Part shown: one piece after another, positions 32,334 to 41,076 of the stretch
Position numbering within the stretch: position 1 is the first letter of the stretch
Layout: every line of letters begins with the position of its first letter
From: Nocardiopsis sp. FIRDI 009
Lineage (GTDB): Bacteria; Actinomycetota; Actinomycetes; Streptosporangiales; Streptosporangiaceae
Direction of reading: 5' to 3'
NCBI RefSeq assembly: GCF_003386285.1
Contig: NZ_QPNC01000018.1
Coordinates: 124,001-188,000, forward strand
Length of the DNA: 64,000 nucleotides
Position numbers and translations under genes: made by a program
The notes under the pieces: generated by a model
Told to the model about the DNA's origin: nothing
What the model saw: only the letters and a program-made list of their open reading frames with translations
Database searches by the model: none

Positions 32334-33746
32334 ATGACCGACACCCACGCCCCCAGCGAACCGCTGACCGACACCTCCGCGATCCCCGGGATCGTCGACC
32401 GCCTGCGCGCCACGTTCGCCGCCGGTCGCACCAAACCGCTCTCCTGGCGCCGCGACCAACTGCGCGCCCTGCGCCGCCTGCTCACCGAGGAGCGCCCCAC
32501 CCTGGAGAAGGCGCTCAAGGCCGATCTGGGCAAGAGCCCGGTCGAGGCGCACACCACCGAGATCGGGTTCGTGGTCAACGAGATCGACCACACCCTCAAA
32601 CACCTGGCGTCGTGGCTGCGGCCCCAGCGGGTCTTCGTGCCGATGGCGCTCGCCCCGGCCAGGGCGCGCCGGGTTCGTGAACCCCTGGGCACCGTCCTGA
32701 TCATCGCGCCCTGGAACTACCCGGTGAACCTGTCCCTGGCGCCCCTGGTCGGCGCCATCGCGGCCGGCAACACCGCCCTGGTCAAGCCCAGCGAACTCGC
32801 CCCCGCCACCTCCGCCGCCCTGGCCGAACTGCTGCCCCGCCACCTGGACACCGAGGCGATCGCGGTCGTCGAGGGCGGCGTCCCCGAGAGCACCACCCTG
32901 CTCGAACAGCACTTCGACCACATCTTCTACACCGGTAACGGCGCCGTCGCCCGCGTCGTCATGGCCGCCGCCGTCAAGCACCTGACCCCCGTCACCCTGG
33001 AACTGGGCGGCAAGAGCCCCGTCATCGTCGAACCCGGCGTCGACCTGGCCACCACCGCCCGCCGCCTGGCCTGGGGCAAGTACACCAACGCCGGACAGAC
33101 CTGCGTGGCCCCCGACTACGTCCTGGCCGTCGGCGACACCGCCGACGAACTGGAGCGCGAGCTGGCCGCCGCCATCACCGAGATGTTCGGCGACGATCCC
33201 CGCACCAGCCCCGACTACGGCCGGATCGTCAACGAACGCCACTTCGACCGGCTCACCGCCCTGCTCGACTCGGGCACCGTCGTCGTCGGGGGCGACCACG
33301 ACCGCGACGAGCTCTACATCTCCCCGACGGTCCTCAGCGGCGTCACCGCCGACACCCCCGTCATGGCCGAGGAGATCTTCGGCCCCGTCCTGCCGGTCGT
33401 CCGCGTCCCCGACCTGGACGCCGCCATCGCCTTCGTCAACGAACGCGACAAGCCCCTGGCCCTGTACGCGTTCACCGACTCGGAGGAGACCAAGCGCCGG
33501 CTGACCACCCAGACCTCCTCCGGGGCGCTGGCCTTCGGCCTGCCGATCGCCCACCTGGCCGTCCCCGACCTGCCCTTCGGCGGTGTCGGCGAGAGCGGCA
33601 TGGGCGCCTACCACGCGGCGGCCTCCGTCGACACCTTCTCGCACACCAAGTCGGTGCTCGACAAGTCCCTGTTCCTGGACACCATGCGGGTCGCCTACGC
33701 GCCCATCACCGACCTCAAGGAGCGCGTCCTGCGCCGCATGCTCTGA
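32334..33746 (+). CDS. Aldehyde dehydrogenase, class 3-like
   Basis: A 470-residue NAD(P)+-dependent aldehyde dehydrogenase that oxidises aldehydes to acids. It has LIIAPWNYPVNLSLAPLVGA (cofactor site), VTLELGGKSPVIVEPG (catalytic Glu), KYTNAGQTCVAPDYVL (catalytic Cys) and AEEIFGPVLPVVRV. The order and the hydrophobic C-terminus match fatty-aldehyde/coniferyl-type class 3 enzymes. It is controlled by the adjacent TetR through the 19-bp palindrome. Substrate not predictable. Confidence 0.92.
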   Translation: MTDTHAPSEPLTDTSAIPGIVDRLRATFAAGRTKPLSWRRDQLRALRRLLTEERPTLEKALKADLGKSPVEAHTTEIGFVVNEIDHTLKHLASWLRPQRVFVPMALAPARARRVREPLGTVLIIAPWNYPVNLSLAPLVGAIAAGNTALVKPSELAPATSAALAELLPRHLDTEAIAVVEGGVPESTTLLEQHFDHIFYTGNGAVARVVMAAAVKHLTPVTLELGGKSPVIVEPGVDLATTARRLAWGKYTNAGQTCVAPDYVLAVGDTADELERELAAAITEMFGDDPRTSPDYGRIVNERHFDRLTALLDSGTVVVGGDHDRDELYISPTVLSGVTADTPVMAEEIFGPVLPVVRVPDLDAAIAFVNERDKPLALYAFTDSEETKRRLTTQTSSGALAFGLPIAHLAVPDLPFGGVGESGMGAYHAAASVDTFSHTKSVLDKSLFLDTMRVAYAPITDLKERVLRRML

Positions 33747-33772
33747 CCGCCGCGGCCCGCCCGGCCCCGACG

Positions 33773-33817
33773 GCCGCGCGGCCCGCCCGGGGCGTTCGCC
33801 CGGTCGGGCCGCGCGGC
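33773..33817. terminator. Bidirectional terminator
   Basis: Perfect 13-bp arms GCCGCGCGGCCCG (33773-33785) and CGGGCCGCGCGGC (33805-33817), with further GGGC/GCCC pairing inside the loop. It sits between the converging aldehyde dehydrogenase and deacetylase genes and ends at the deacetylase stop codon. Confidence 0.8.
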
Positions 33818-35371
33818 TCACCCGTGCCGGGCGTCGGTGTACACGTCGCCGGGCTCCAACCCCGACTCGAACAGCTCGGTGACCGTCACGAAGTGGAACC
33901 CCCGCCGGTGCAGCTCGTCCAGGACCTCGGGGATCGCCCGCACGGACGACTCGTGGATGTCGTGGAAGAGCACCACGCTGCCGGACGTGCTGTGCTCGAT
34001 GGCGTGCGCGGCGACCTCGTCGGTGTCCCGGCTGCGCCAGTCCATCGTGTCCACGTCCCACAGGATGATCGGCATGCCGACCGTCTCGCGCACGGTCCCG
34101 TTCAACGCGCCGTAGGGCGGCCGCATGGACGGCGGGTCCACCCCGATCACGTCGCGCACCGCCGCGTTGGTGCGCGCCATGTCGGCCTCGATGTCCTCGG
34201 CCGACATGCCGCTCAGGTCGTCGTGCTCCCACGTGTGGTTGCCCAGCTCGTGCCCCTCGGCGGCCATCCGCTCCAGCGCCTCGGGGAACTCCTCGACCAG
34301 GGAGCCCAGAACGTAGAAGGTCGCCTGTGCGTCGTACTCGGCGAGGGTGTCCATGAGCGCGTCGGTGTGCTCGCCGGGGCCGTCGTCGAAGGTCAGCGCC
34401 ACACACCTGAGCCGCTCGCAGTCCAGACTGCCGCCCTCGCCGGAGGGCCCCTCCTCCAGGAAGACGTCCGGGTCGGGGCCGGACAGCGCCGCCTCACGGG
34501 CGTGGAAGCCCAGCTCGGACAGGAGTTCCTCGGCCTCCTCCGGAGCCACGGGAAGCATCACGTCGGAGACCTGGCCGGTTCCGGGCATCCGTGTGGGGTC
34601 CAGCCGCACCGCCAACCCGCCCGCGGTGCTGAACGCGACGTCCTCCAGGGGAGAGCCGGACCAGGCGTCCGCGGCCTCCCGCGCCCACTCGGCGTCGAAG
34701 GCTCCGGTCGGCGCCGCCGCTCCGGCCCCCGCCGCCCCCGCGGTGTCGGGGGACGCCTCGGCGCTCTCCGGTTCGTCGGTGGCCCCGGCCTCCTCCTCGG
34801 CGCGCCGGGCGGCCTCGCCGACCACCCCGGGCAGGTCCGCCAGGGGCAGGTCGTAGTCCTCCCGCAGCACGTCGGCCAACAGGACGTGGGCGCGTTCGAC
34901 GGCCTCCTCGTCGCGGAACAGGGCCGTCCAGGGCAGGACCGCTCCGCTGTCGGCGTCGAACCACAGCGTGGTGGCCTCCCGGCTCTCCCGCATGCCCGCC
35001 GTGGACACCGCGGTCAGCCGTGCCCCGACGACCTGGGGGGACGCCGCGAGCAGGGACACGTCCTGCCGCAGTTCGGGCCGCCCGTTCCCGGACAGGTCCT
35101 CCAGGAAGGCGGTCTGCCGCTCGGCCATGACGGTGCGCACCTCCCGGGTGAGCGGGTGGCCCGCGCCCAGGAGCGGATAACGGTAGCCGACGACGCTGTG
35201 GTCGGTCTCCACCACGTGCTCGCCGACGGTCGCGCCCGGCACCTCGTCGACCGGGAAACCGATCGCCTCGGCGTGGGGCTGTGTGTGCTCGGCGACGTGG
35301 CAGCCGGGGACCAGAAGGAGTCCCAGGGCCGCGCCGACGGAGACCTTGCGTCGCAGTGAGGTGACAGCCAC
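33818..35371 (-). CDS. Lipoprotein polysaccharide deacetylase (PdaC-like)
   Basis: About 517 residues. The N-terminus has a signal with lipobox LLLVPGC, so it is probably a surface lipoprotein. Residues 50-300 resemble the DUF3298/RsiV-type region (LGAGHPLTREVRTVMAERQT), with an Ala/Glu-rich linker. Residues 325-515 are a NodB deacetylase: VALTFDDGPGEHTDALMDTL (catalytic Asp, metal Asp), ELGNHTWEHDDLSG (metal His pair), MRPPYGALN and VVLFHDIHESSV. DUF3298 plus NodB is the layout of Bacillus PdaC, which deacetylates peptidoglycan N-acetylmuramate. The GTG 35371 start is weakly supported. Confidence 0.88.
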   Translation of the reverse strand: MAVTSLRRKVSVGAALGLLLVPGCHVAEHTQPHAEAIGFPVDEVPGATVGEHVVETDHSVVGYRYPLLGAGHPLTREVRTVMAERQTAFLEDLSGNGRPELRQDVSLLAASPQVVGARLTAVSTAGMRESREATTLWFDADSGAVLPWTALFRDEEAVERAHVLLADVLREDYDLPLADLPGVVGEAARRAEEEAGATDEPESAEASPDTAGAAGAGAAAPTGAFDAEWAREAADAWSGSPLEDVAFSTAGGLAVRLDPTRMPGTGQVSDVMLPVAPEEAEELLSELGFHAREAALSGPDPDVFLEEGPSGEGGSLDCERLRCVALTFDDGPGEHTDALMDTLAEYDAQATFYVLGSLVEEFPEALERMAAEGHELGNHTWEHDDLSGMSAEDIEADMARTNAAVRDVIGVDPPSMRPPYGALNGTVRETVGMPIILWDVDTMDWRSRDTDEVAAHAIEHSTSGSVVLFHDIHESSVRAIPEVLDELHRRGFHFVTVTELFESGLEPGDVYTDARHG

Positions 35372-35587
35372 GAAGGGACCATATCGAAAGTCCCGCCCGG
35401 AGTAGCCGTAACACGGCACGCTCGGCACGGAGTGTCACGAAATGGTGGAGGGCGCGGCCATCGGCGCCCCCGTCGTCAGCATCCTCGTGCCCCACGGCGG
35501 CATGGTCCCGTTCATGCCCATGGACACCCACAGCGGCGGCTACCAGGGTCGGTCACCGGGCCGGGCGCCCCGGTTCGGGAGAGGGGG

Positions 35588-36652
35588 TCAGCCGACCACG
35601 GCCGCCACGATCTTTCGGAGCTGTGCCAGCGCCTCGGCGTGCTCGGCCGGTGTCGTCGTCCGGGGCAGGTGCACGTGGCCGGCCGGAACCGACCGACCCG
35701 AGCGGTCGCGCAACAGGGTGTTGCGGTAGGCGATCTCGTTGGACAGGTAGTCCCCGCCGCCGCCCGCGCGGGCGGCCGACCCCTCCGTGGGGCCCTGCGG
35801 ACGGCGGATCTCCTCTGCCGATCCGGCCGGAACCTCGACCACCTCGGTGTTGGCCACCACCGGGTGGCGACCCGCGGCGCGCTCGACGATCCGCTCGAAG
35901 GGCAGGGAGGAGCGCGTCCACTCGGGCGCCTCCGGTCCCGGCACCGGGGCGCGACCCGTACCGGTGCGCCCCTCGTTGTCGGTGCCGCCACCGCGCCACA
36001 CGCCGTTCCACACCTCCAGGTCGAACCGGTCGGGACGCCCCCGGCTCAGGGTGACCACCGCGTCGGCGTCGGCGTGGTGGCGGCCCAGGGCCCGCTCCAC
36101 CACACCGGAGTCGAAGTCCGACCAGCGCACGGGGAAGATCGCGGCGCGCACCACGGCGGTGCGCTCCCCCGCCGGGAAGGTCCACCCGTGCAGGTCGAGC
36201 GCGGCGGCCCCGGAGGGGTTGGAGCACTCCACGTCCTCGTCCAGGCGGAAGGGGTCGAAGCCGGTCACCACGATCCGCGCCCAGCGCTCCCCCGGAGGGA
36301 AGTCGATGTCGGAGAAGCCCCGCGACTCCCACTCCAGCAGACGTAGCAGGTCCGCGCGTTGGCCGTCGGTGAGGGCGAAGTCGGGCCGCCAGGCGCGCAG
36401 CCGCGCGGAGAGCACCAGCCGGGCCCAGTACAGGGGGCGGTCGTCGGTGTCCCCGGCCTCCGCGCGCGTCGCCTCGGTCCACAGGCGGGAGGCGTGCGCG
36501 GCGACCGTCTCCCTGGCCTGGCCGAGGTCGGTGCTGGCCGCCAGGTCGGCGGCGAACAGGGGTCCGGCGGCGGCGAACCCGGACCGCGCCAGGATTCGTT
36601 CGGGTTGGGGGAGTCGGGCGCGAACCTCTTCGGGCGTGGTGTCGTGCTGCAC
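35588..36652 (-). CDS. Pyroglutamyl-peptidase I-like protein with Cys-to-Ser change
   Basis: A 354-residue protein whose C-terminal half matches peptidase C15: IVVTGFDPFRLDEDVECSNP, GRPDRFDLEVWNGVWRG (catalytic Glu), GGTDNEG (usual RIPDNEG), GGDYLSNEIAYR and AGHVHLPRT (catalytic His). In true enzymes the third block is GxYVCNxxxY with nucleophile Cys; here it is YLSN, so Cys is replaced by Ser. The N-terminal 130 residues are extra (the family is usually about 215). It may be inactive, a serine variant, or a binding protein. GTG 36652 follows AGGGAACC. Confidence 0.85.
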   Translation of the reverse strand: MQHDTTPEEVRARLPQPERILARSGFAAAGPLFAADLAASTDLGQARETVAAHASRLWTEATRAEAGDTDDRPLYWARLVLSARLRAWRPDFALTDGQRADLLRLLEWESRGFSDIDFPPGERWARIVVTGFDPFRLDEDVECSNPSGAAALDLHGWTFPAGERTAVVRAAIFPVRWSDFDSGVVERALGRHHADADAVVTLSRGRPDRFDLEVWNGVWRGGGTDNEGRTGTGRAPVPGPEAPEWTRSSLPFERIVERAAGRHPVVANTEVVEVPAGSAEEIRRPQGPTEGSAARAGGGGDYLSNEIAYRNTLLRDRSGRSVPAGHVHLPRTTTPAEHAEALAQLRKIVAAVVG

Positions 36653-36847
36653 GGTTCCCTGTCTGCTGGTCGGGGGATGGGCGCGGTGCGCGCGGGCGGG
36701 CCGGTCGAGTGTAACGCCACCGGTCCGGGCCGCCGGGAGGGGGCCGCCGCCGTTGTCCACAACCTCGACACCGGGGGTGGACCGGCGGGCTCGGAGTTGG
36801 CAGTGTGAGAACTGACATACCGTCCCTCTCAACGGAGAGAGCAACAC

Positions 36848-38395
36848 ATGCACACTGGCGCCCTTCCCGACACCGACGTCCTCGCCGATCGCGCGCGGAC
36901 CGCGTTGGAACGGTGCGGAGTCGACCGCCTGCGCGAACCCATCGGCGCGGCCGGGGTGGCGAGGACACCCATCACCGGTCAGATCCTCTTCCCGGTCGAG
37001 TTCGACACCCCCGCCTCCGTCGGCCGGGCCGTCGGGACCGCCCACGAGTGCTTCACCGCCAGCTGGCGGGACACGCCCGCACCCGAGCGCGGCAGGCTCG
37101 TCCACCGGTTCGGCGAACTGCTGCGGGAGCACAAGGCGGACCTGGCCGAACTCGTGACGATCGAGGCGGGCAAGATCACCTCCGAGGCCCTCGGCGAGGT
37201 CCAGGAGATGATCGACATCTGCGACCTGGCCGTGGGCATGTCCCGACAGTTGTACGGGCGCACCATGCCCTCCGAACGCCCCGGCCACCGCCTCATGGAG
37301 ACCTGGCACCCGCTGGGCGTGGTCGGCGTGATCACGGCGTTCAACTTCCCCGTCGCCGTGTGGTCCTGGAACACGTGTGTGGCTCTGGTCTGCGGCAACA
37401 CGGTGGTGTGGAAGCCCTCCGACCTGACCCCGCTCACGGCGCTGGCCTGCCACGGGCTGCTCATGCGCGCCGCGGCCGACGTCGGCGCGCCCTCGGACGT
37501 CCACACCGTGGTGCTGGGCGGCCGCGAGGTGGGGGAGGCGCTCGTGGACGACGCGCGGGTGGCGCTGCTGTCAGCCACCGGCTCGGTCGCGATGGGCAGG
37601 ACGGTCGGCCCCCGGGTCGCCGCGCGGATGGGCCGGTGCCTGCTGGAGCTGGGCGGCAACAACGCGGCCGTGGTCGCCCCGTCGGCCGACCTGGACCTGG
37701 TGGTGCGCGGCAGCGTCTTCGCCGCCGCCGGGACAGCCGGGCAGCGGTGCACGACGCTGCGCCGTCTGATCGTGCACGAGGACGTGGCCGACGAGGTCAC
37801 CGAGCGCGTCGTGGACGCCTACAAGCAGCTCCGGGACCGGATCGGCGACCCGTTCGAGGAGTCGACCCTGGTCGGTCCGCTGATCGGGGAGCGCGGGTAC
37901 TCCGGCATGGTCAAGGCGCTGGAGCAGGCCAAGGCCGACGGCGGAGACGTGCTGGTCGGCGGTGGGCGCCGCCTGGAGCAGGCCGCGGCGGACGCCTACT
38001 ACGTGGACCCCGCCGTGGTGCGGATGCCCGGGCAGACCGAGATCGTCCAGGAGGAGACCTTCGCGCCGATCCTGTACGTGCTCACCTACCGCACCCTGGA
38101 CGAGGCGGTGGCGCTGCACAACGGCGTGCCGCAGGGGCTGTCGTCGGCGATCTTCACCCAGGACCAGGCCGAGGCCGAGCGGTTCCTGTCCTCGGCGGGT
38201 TCGGACTGCGGGATCGTCAATGTCAACATCGGCACCTCCGGGGCGGAGATCGGCGGCGCCTTCGGCGGTGAGAAGGACACCGGCGGCGGGCGCGAGTCCG
38301 GCTCCGACTCCTGGAAGGCGTACATGCGGCGGGCGACCAACACGGTCAACTACGGCGGGCAGCTGCCGCTGGCCCAGGGGGTCCGTTTCCTCTAG
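36848..38395 (+). CDS. pcd: ALDH7-type L-aminoadipate-semialdehyde/piperideine-6-carboxylate dehydrogenase
   Basis: A 515-residue aldehyde dehydrogenase of the antiquitin/Pcd group, expected to oxidise alpha-aminoadipate semialdehyde to 2-aminoadipate in lysine breakdown. Blocks: VGVITAFNFPVAVWSWNTCV, LLELGGNNAAVVAPSADLDL (catalytic Glu; GGNNA is typical of ALDH7), AAGTAGQRCTTLRRLIVHED (catalytic Cys), QEETFAPILYVL and GAFGGEKDTGGGRESGSDSW. GGAGAGAG precedes ATG 36848. The TAG stop lies in CTAG at the exact edge of an IS element. If CTAG is the target duplication, the original stop is preserved. Confidence 0.88.
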   Translation: MHTGALPDTDVLADRARTALERCGVDRLREPIGAAGVARTPITGQILFPVEFDTPASVGRAVGTAHECFTASWRDTPAPERGRLVHRFGELLREHKADLAELVTIEAGKITSEALGEVQEMIDICDLAVGMSRQLYGRTMPSERPGHRLMETWHPLGVVGVITAFNFPVAVWSWNTCVALVCGNTVVWKPSDLTPLTALACHGLLMRAAADVGAPSDVHTVVLGGREVGEALVDDARVALLSATGSVAMGRTVGPRVAARMGRCLLELGGNNAAVVAPSADLDLVVRGSVFAAAGTAGQRCTTLRRLIVHEDVADEVTERVVDAYKQLRDRIGDPFEESTLVGPLIGERGYSGMVKALEQAKADGGDVLVGGGRRLEQAAADAYYVDPAVVRMPGQTEIVQEETFAPILYVLTYRTLDEAVALHNGVPQGLSSAIFTQDQAEAERFLSSAGSDCGIVNVNIGTSGAEIGGAFGGEKDTGGGRESGSDSWKAYMRRATNTVNYGGQLPLAQGVRFL

Positions 38396-38425
38396 ATCGT
38401 TGATGGGGGTTGTTGTGTGTCCTGG

Positions 38426-39151
38426 TCAGTGGTCGTAGGCGATCAACGACCGCTTGACCGGGGCACCGATCAACCAGTTGTGCCAGATCACGGCGTTGAG
38501 CGCCACGATGCGCTGGCACACCCTGGCCCACAGCCCCTCCGTGGTGCGTGCCGCGTGCCGCTCCAGCCCAAGCTGGTTCTTCAGCGTCCAGATCACCGCC
38601 TCGATCCGCTGACGCAACCAGGACGGGAACACCTCCACCCCGGGTGCGGGCTCGTCCTGGCGCACCGGGCGGATGAGCACATGGCCCAGATCGGCCGCCG
38701 CGTTCTCGATCCCGACCCCGGCGAAGCCCTTGTCGCACACGATCGGGGCCGGACCCGGGGCGCAGTCCTGAACGTGGAGCAGGTGCAGGGCCTGTTGACG
38801 TTCGTCCAGCTCCTTGGGGTGGGCCAACGAGAAGGCGCACACCGCCCCGTCGGTGGTGGTGATGAGCATGAGTTTGGCGCCCCAGTAGAACGCGTGGTGG
38901 GACACGTCCCGCCCGTATCCGGCGATCTCACCCAGCATCGAGCGGTCCACCGTGACCTTGGGGGCTCCGCAGCGTACCGGGGTGCCGTCCATCAATCGCA
39001 GGTTCTCCCACCAGGTGGGCACGGCCCGGGCGAGCCACATCGCCGCCGTGAGCAGGGCCGGGGCCAGATCGCGCAGGTGGCGGTTGTACTCGGACTGGCC
39101 GGGCAGGCGGGGGAACAGGTGGCCGATCCGGGTGGGGGCGGCGCGTATCCA
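38426..39151 (-). pseudogene. IS982 transposase, C-terminal part
   Basis: About 240 codons from the target duplication to the stop at 38426. It has RIGHLFPRLPGQSEYNRHLR, WWENLRLMDGTPVRCG (first catalytic Asp), GRDVSHHAFYWGAKLMLITT, CDKGFAGVGIE (second Asp) and the C-terminal RQRIEAVIWTLKNQLGLERH with the final Glu. The DDE residues appear intact. The continuous open frame upstream (to 39394) belongs to the inserted transposon and is not transposase. Joined to the N-part it makes a 308-residue protein. Confidence 0.9.
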
Positions 39152-39199
39152 GGGGGGTGGACAAGATAAGCCGGAAAGGGGCAACGGGCTGGTCGGCGG
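39152..39199 (+). repeat. Left terminal inverted repeat of the Tn3-like element
   Basis: 48 bp beginning GGGGGGTGGACAAGATAAGC. It matches the right end (42224-42271, reverse complement) at 47 of 48 positions; position 7 is T here and C at the right end. The G-run at the tip is typical of Tn3-family ends. Confidence 0.92.
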
Positions 39200-39458
39200 G
39201 TAGGTAGAGGCCATGGGCAGGCACACCGAGATGGACAAGGACGCTACCGCGCGGATCCAGTCCGCCGCAGCCCGCGACCCCGAGTCGGACACGGCGCAGA
39301 GCGGGTTCGGCTCCCGGGCGCAGTCGGCGGCCGACCGCCACCAGAACGAGGCGGAGCAGGACGACGAAGACGACGACCCCGCCGGGACGGTCATCGGGGT
39401 CCGGGCGAGGATGACCGCGGAGTCGTCCTACCTTTCACCGTGGCCGAACAGCTCGGGT

Positions 39459-39581
39459 CCTTCAAATAACCAACGTTTTCTGAAGCCTGTGGCGAGCGAG
39501 GGCAGAGGCTACCCAGGGCCTTCAAAAACCCCTTCAGAAACCAGAAGGATTCAACAACCCTCCCAGGCCGTTTTCTGAGGG
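39459..39581. promoter_or_regulatory. Candidate res (resolution) site
   Basis: AT-rich stretch upstream of the resolvase with five copies of a 12-13-bp motif in both orientations: CCTTCAAATAACC (39459), CGTTTTCTGAAG (39474), CCTTCAAAAACC (39519), CCTTCAGAAACC (39531) and CGTTTTCTGAGGG (39569). The first two form an inverted pair the size of a resolvase dimer site. Rest of 39200-39591: no gene seen, though it includes the shadow of an extended frame. Confidence 0.65.
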
Positions 39582-39591
39582 AATCGCGGGC

Positions 39592-40257
39592 ATGGAGCAC
39601 TCCGCGCACGAGCCATCGGACCTGCTCGCGGCCGAACCGGTCGTGCTCACCGAGATCCGCATCGGCTACGCCCGCGTCTCCACGCGCGAGCAGAAGCTTG
39701 ACCGCCAACTCGACGCGCTCACTGCGGCCGGGTGCCGTCGGATCTTCGCCGACACCAAGTCCGGCCGCACCGACGAGCGCCCCGAGTTGAAGGCGTGCCA
39801 CGCCTTCCTCAACCCCGGCGATACCCTCGTCGTCCCCTCCCTGGACCGCTACGGCCGCTCCCTCCAGGACCTGGTCACCATGGTCGCCGACCTGCGCACC
39901 CGCGAGATCGGCTTCACCTCCCTGCACGAGAAGCTCGACACCACCACCCCCGGCGGGCGGCTGGTCTTCCACGTGTTCGCCGCCCTGGCCGAGTTCATCC
40001 GCGAGCTCATCGTGGCCGGCACCCACGAGGGCCTGGCCGCCGCCCGCGCCCGCGGCCGCGTCGGCGGCCGACCGAGCGTGGTCAACGCCGACCTGATTCG
40101 CGCGGCCCGCGACATGCTCCCCAACCCGGAGTACTCAGTGACCTCCATCGCCAAGCTGCTCGGTGTCAGCCCCGGGACGCTGTACAACCACATCCCCGAC
40201 CTGAAGGAGCTGCGCGCAAAGCGGTGTAGCGCACCCCCGAGTCAGCCAAAGAGATGA
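39592..40257 (+). CDS. tnpR: Serine recombinase (Tn3 resolvase family)
   Basis: A 221-residue small serine recombinase. The catalytic serine is in IRIGYARVSTREQKLDRQLD near residue 30, further active-site residues are in VPSLDRYGRSLQDLV, the helix E region is HVFAALAEFIRELIVAGTHE, and a C-terminal Hin-like helix-turn-helix is at VTSIAKLLGVSPGTLYNHIP. It would resolve cointegrates at the res site just upstream. Compared with Tn3 TnpR (185) it has a 20-residue N-terminal extension. ATG 39592 follows GAGGGA. Confidence 0.92.
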   Translation: MEHSAHEPSDLLAAEPVVLTEIRIGYARVSTREQKLDRQLDALTAAGCRRIFADTKSGRTDERPELKACHAFLNPGDTLVVPSLDRYGRSLQDLVTMVADLRTREIGFTSLHEKLDTTTPGGRLVFHVFAALAEFIRELIVAGTHEGLAAARARGRVGGRPSVVNADLIRAARDMLPNPEYSVTSIAKLLGVSPGTLYNHIPDLKELRAKRCSAPPSQPKR

Positions 40258-40436
40258 ACGAAGCAGAAGAACCCACAGATTCGGACCTGTGTGCCGACAC
40301 CACTCTCGTGACCGGGTCGAAGCGATGCACTGGATACGTGTGGTGAGCAGTCCTTGCTGAAGGGCGGGCTCCTGATCCGCAACTCCGAATGTTGTACCTG
40401 TTGGAGTGCCAAACCGAAGCAGGGTAAGTTTACTTG

Positions 40437-41006
40437 ATGGGTTTCTTGTCCGTAACCAGTCTGGTAAGTACCGCTATCGTCCTCTCACTCCCACTCGCTC
40501 TTATCGCCGTTGTCCTGTTCCTGGTTCGGTTGCGGCGTGACCGGAAATGGAAAGAGGCCGCCTTGGACAGCGCCTTCGATGCGCTCACCTTGGGTGTGCT
40601 GGCGCTTATGTCCATCATTACCCTGGTGAACCCCGGTAGCAGCGGCGGGGTGGAACTCGTGCCCTTCGCTGACATCGCGGCGGCAGGGTGGGGTTTGACG
40701 GGGCTCTACCAGAACGGCGGAAACATCGCGATGTTCGTGCCGTTGGGTGCGTTGCTGCCCCTGGCGCTGGGAGGGAGGCTGGCCAGCTTTCCCAGAGTGC
40801 TCGCCGTGTCAGGGGCCGTGTCGATCACTGTGGAGATTCTTCAGTACGTTCTCGACGCCGGGCGCATCACCGCTGTGGACGACGTCATCCTCAACTGTGC
40901 TGGAGCCTTGATCGGTGCAGTTTTGACCTGGCCCTGGTGGCGCACACGAAGTCGGCGGCGTGGCCGGGAGGGTGCACAGGTCACCAGGGGCCTCAGTCAT
41001 CGATGA
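40437..41006 (+). CDS. VanZ-like membrane protein
   Basis: A 189-residue protein with about five membrane helices. It has NPGSSGGVELVPFADI, GNIAMFVPLGALLPLALGG and ITVEILQYVLDAGRITAVDD followed by ILNCAGALIGA, the VanZ-family signature (nxxxFxPlG, ExxQ, DxxxNtxGa). VanZ of enterococci gives low-level teicoplanin resistance, but most actinobacterial members are of unknown role. It is cargo of the transposon. ATG 40437; a TTG 3 bp earlier is less likely. Lower GC than the chromosome around it. Confidence 0.87.
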   Translation: MGFLSVTSLVSTAIVLSLPLALIAVVLFLVRLRRDRKWKEAALDSAFDALTLGVLALMSIITLVNPGSSGGVELVPFADIAAAGWGLTGLYQNGGNIAMFVPLGALLPLALGGRLASFPRVLAVSGAVSITVEILQYVLDAGRITAVDDVILNCAGALIGAVLTWPWWRTRSRRRGREGAQVTRGLSHR

Positions 41007-41012
41007 CAAGTC

Positions 41013-41057
41013 GAGGTCGGATCGCCCAAGGGCACGTCTCCTGGGTGATCCGACCTC
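41013..41057. terminator. Bidirectional terminator in transposon cargo
   Basis: Arms GAGGTCGGATCGCCC (41013-41027) and GGGTGATCCGACCTC (41043-41057), paired with one G-T, between the converging VanZ-like and secreted-protein genes. Confidence 0.8.
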
Positions 41058-41076
41058 AGGAGTTGCATGCGGTCGC

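Noticed and set aside
39152-39394. Extended N-terminus of the IS982 transposase frame
   Set aside because: This part of the open frame is transposon end and flank, not transposase; the true N-terminus is at 42272-42478.
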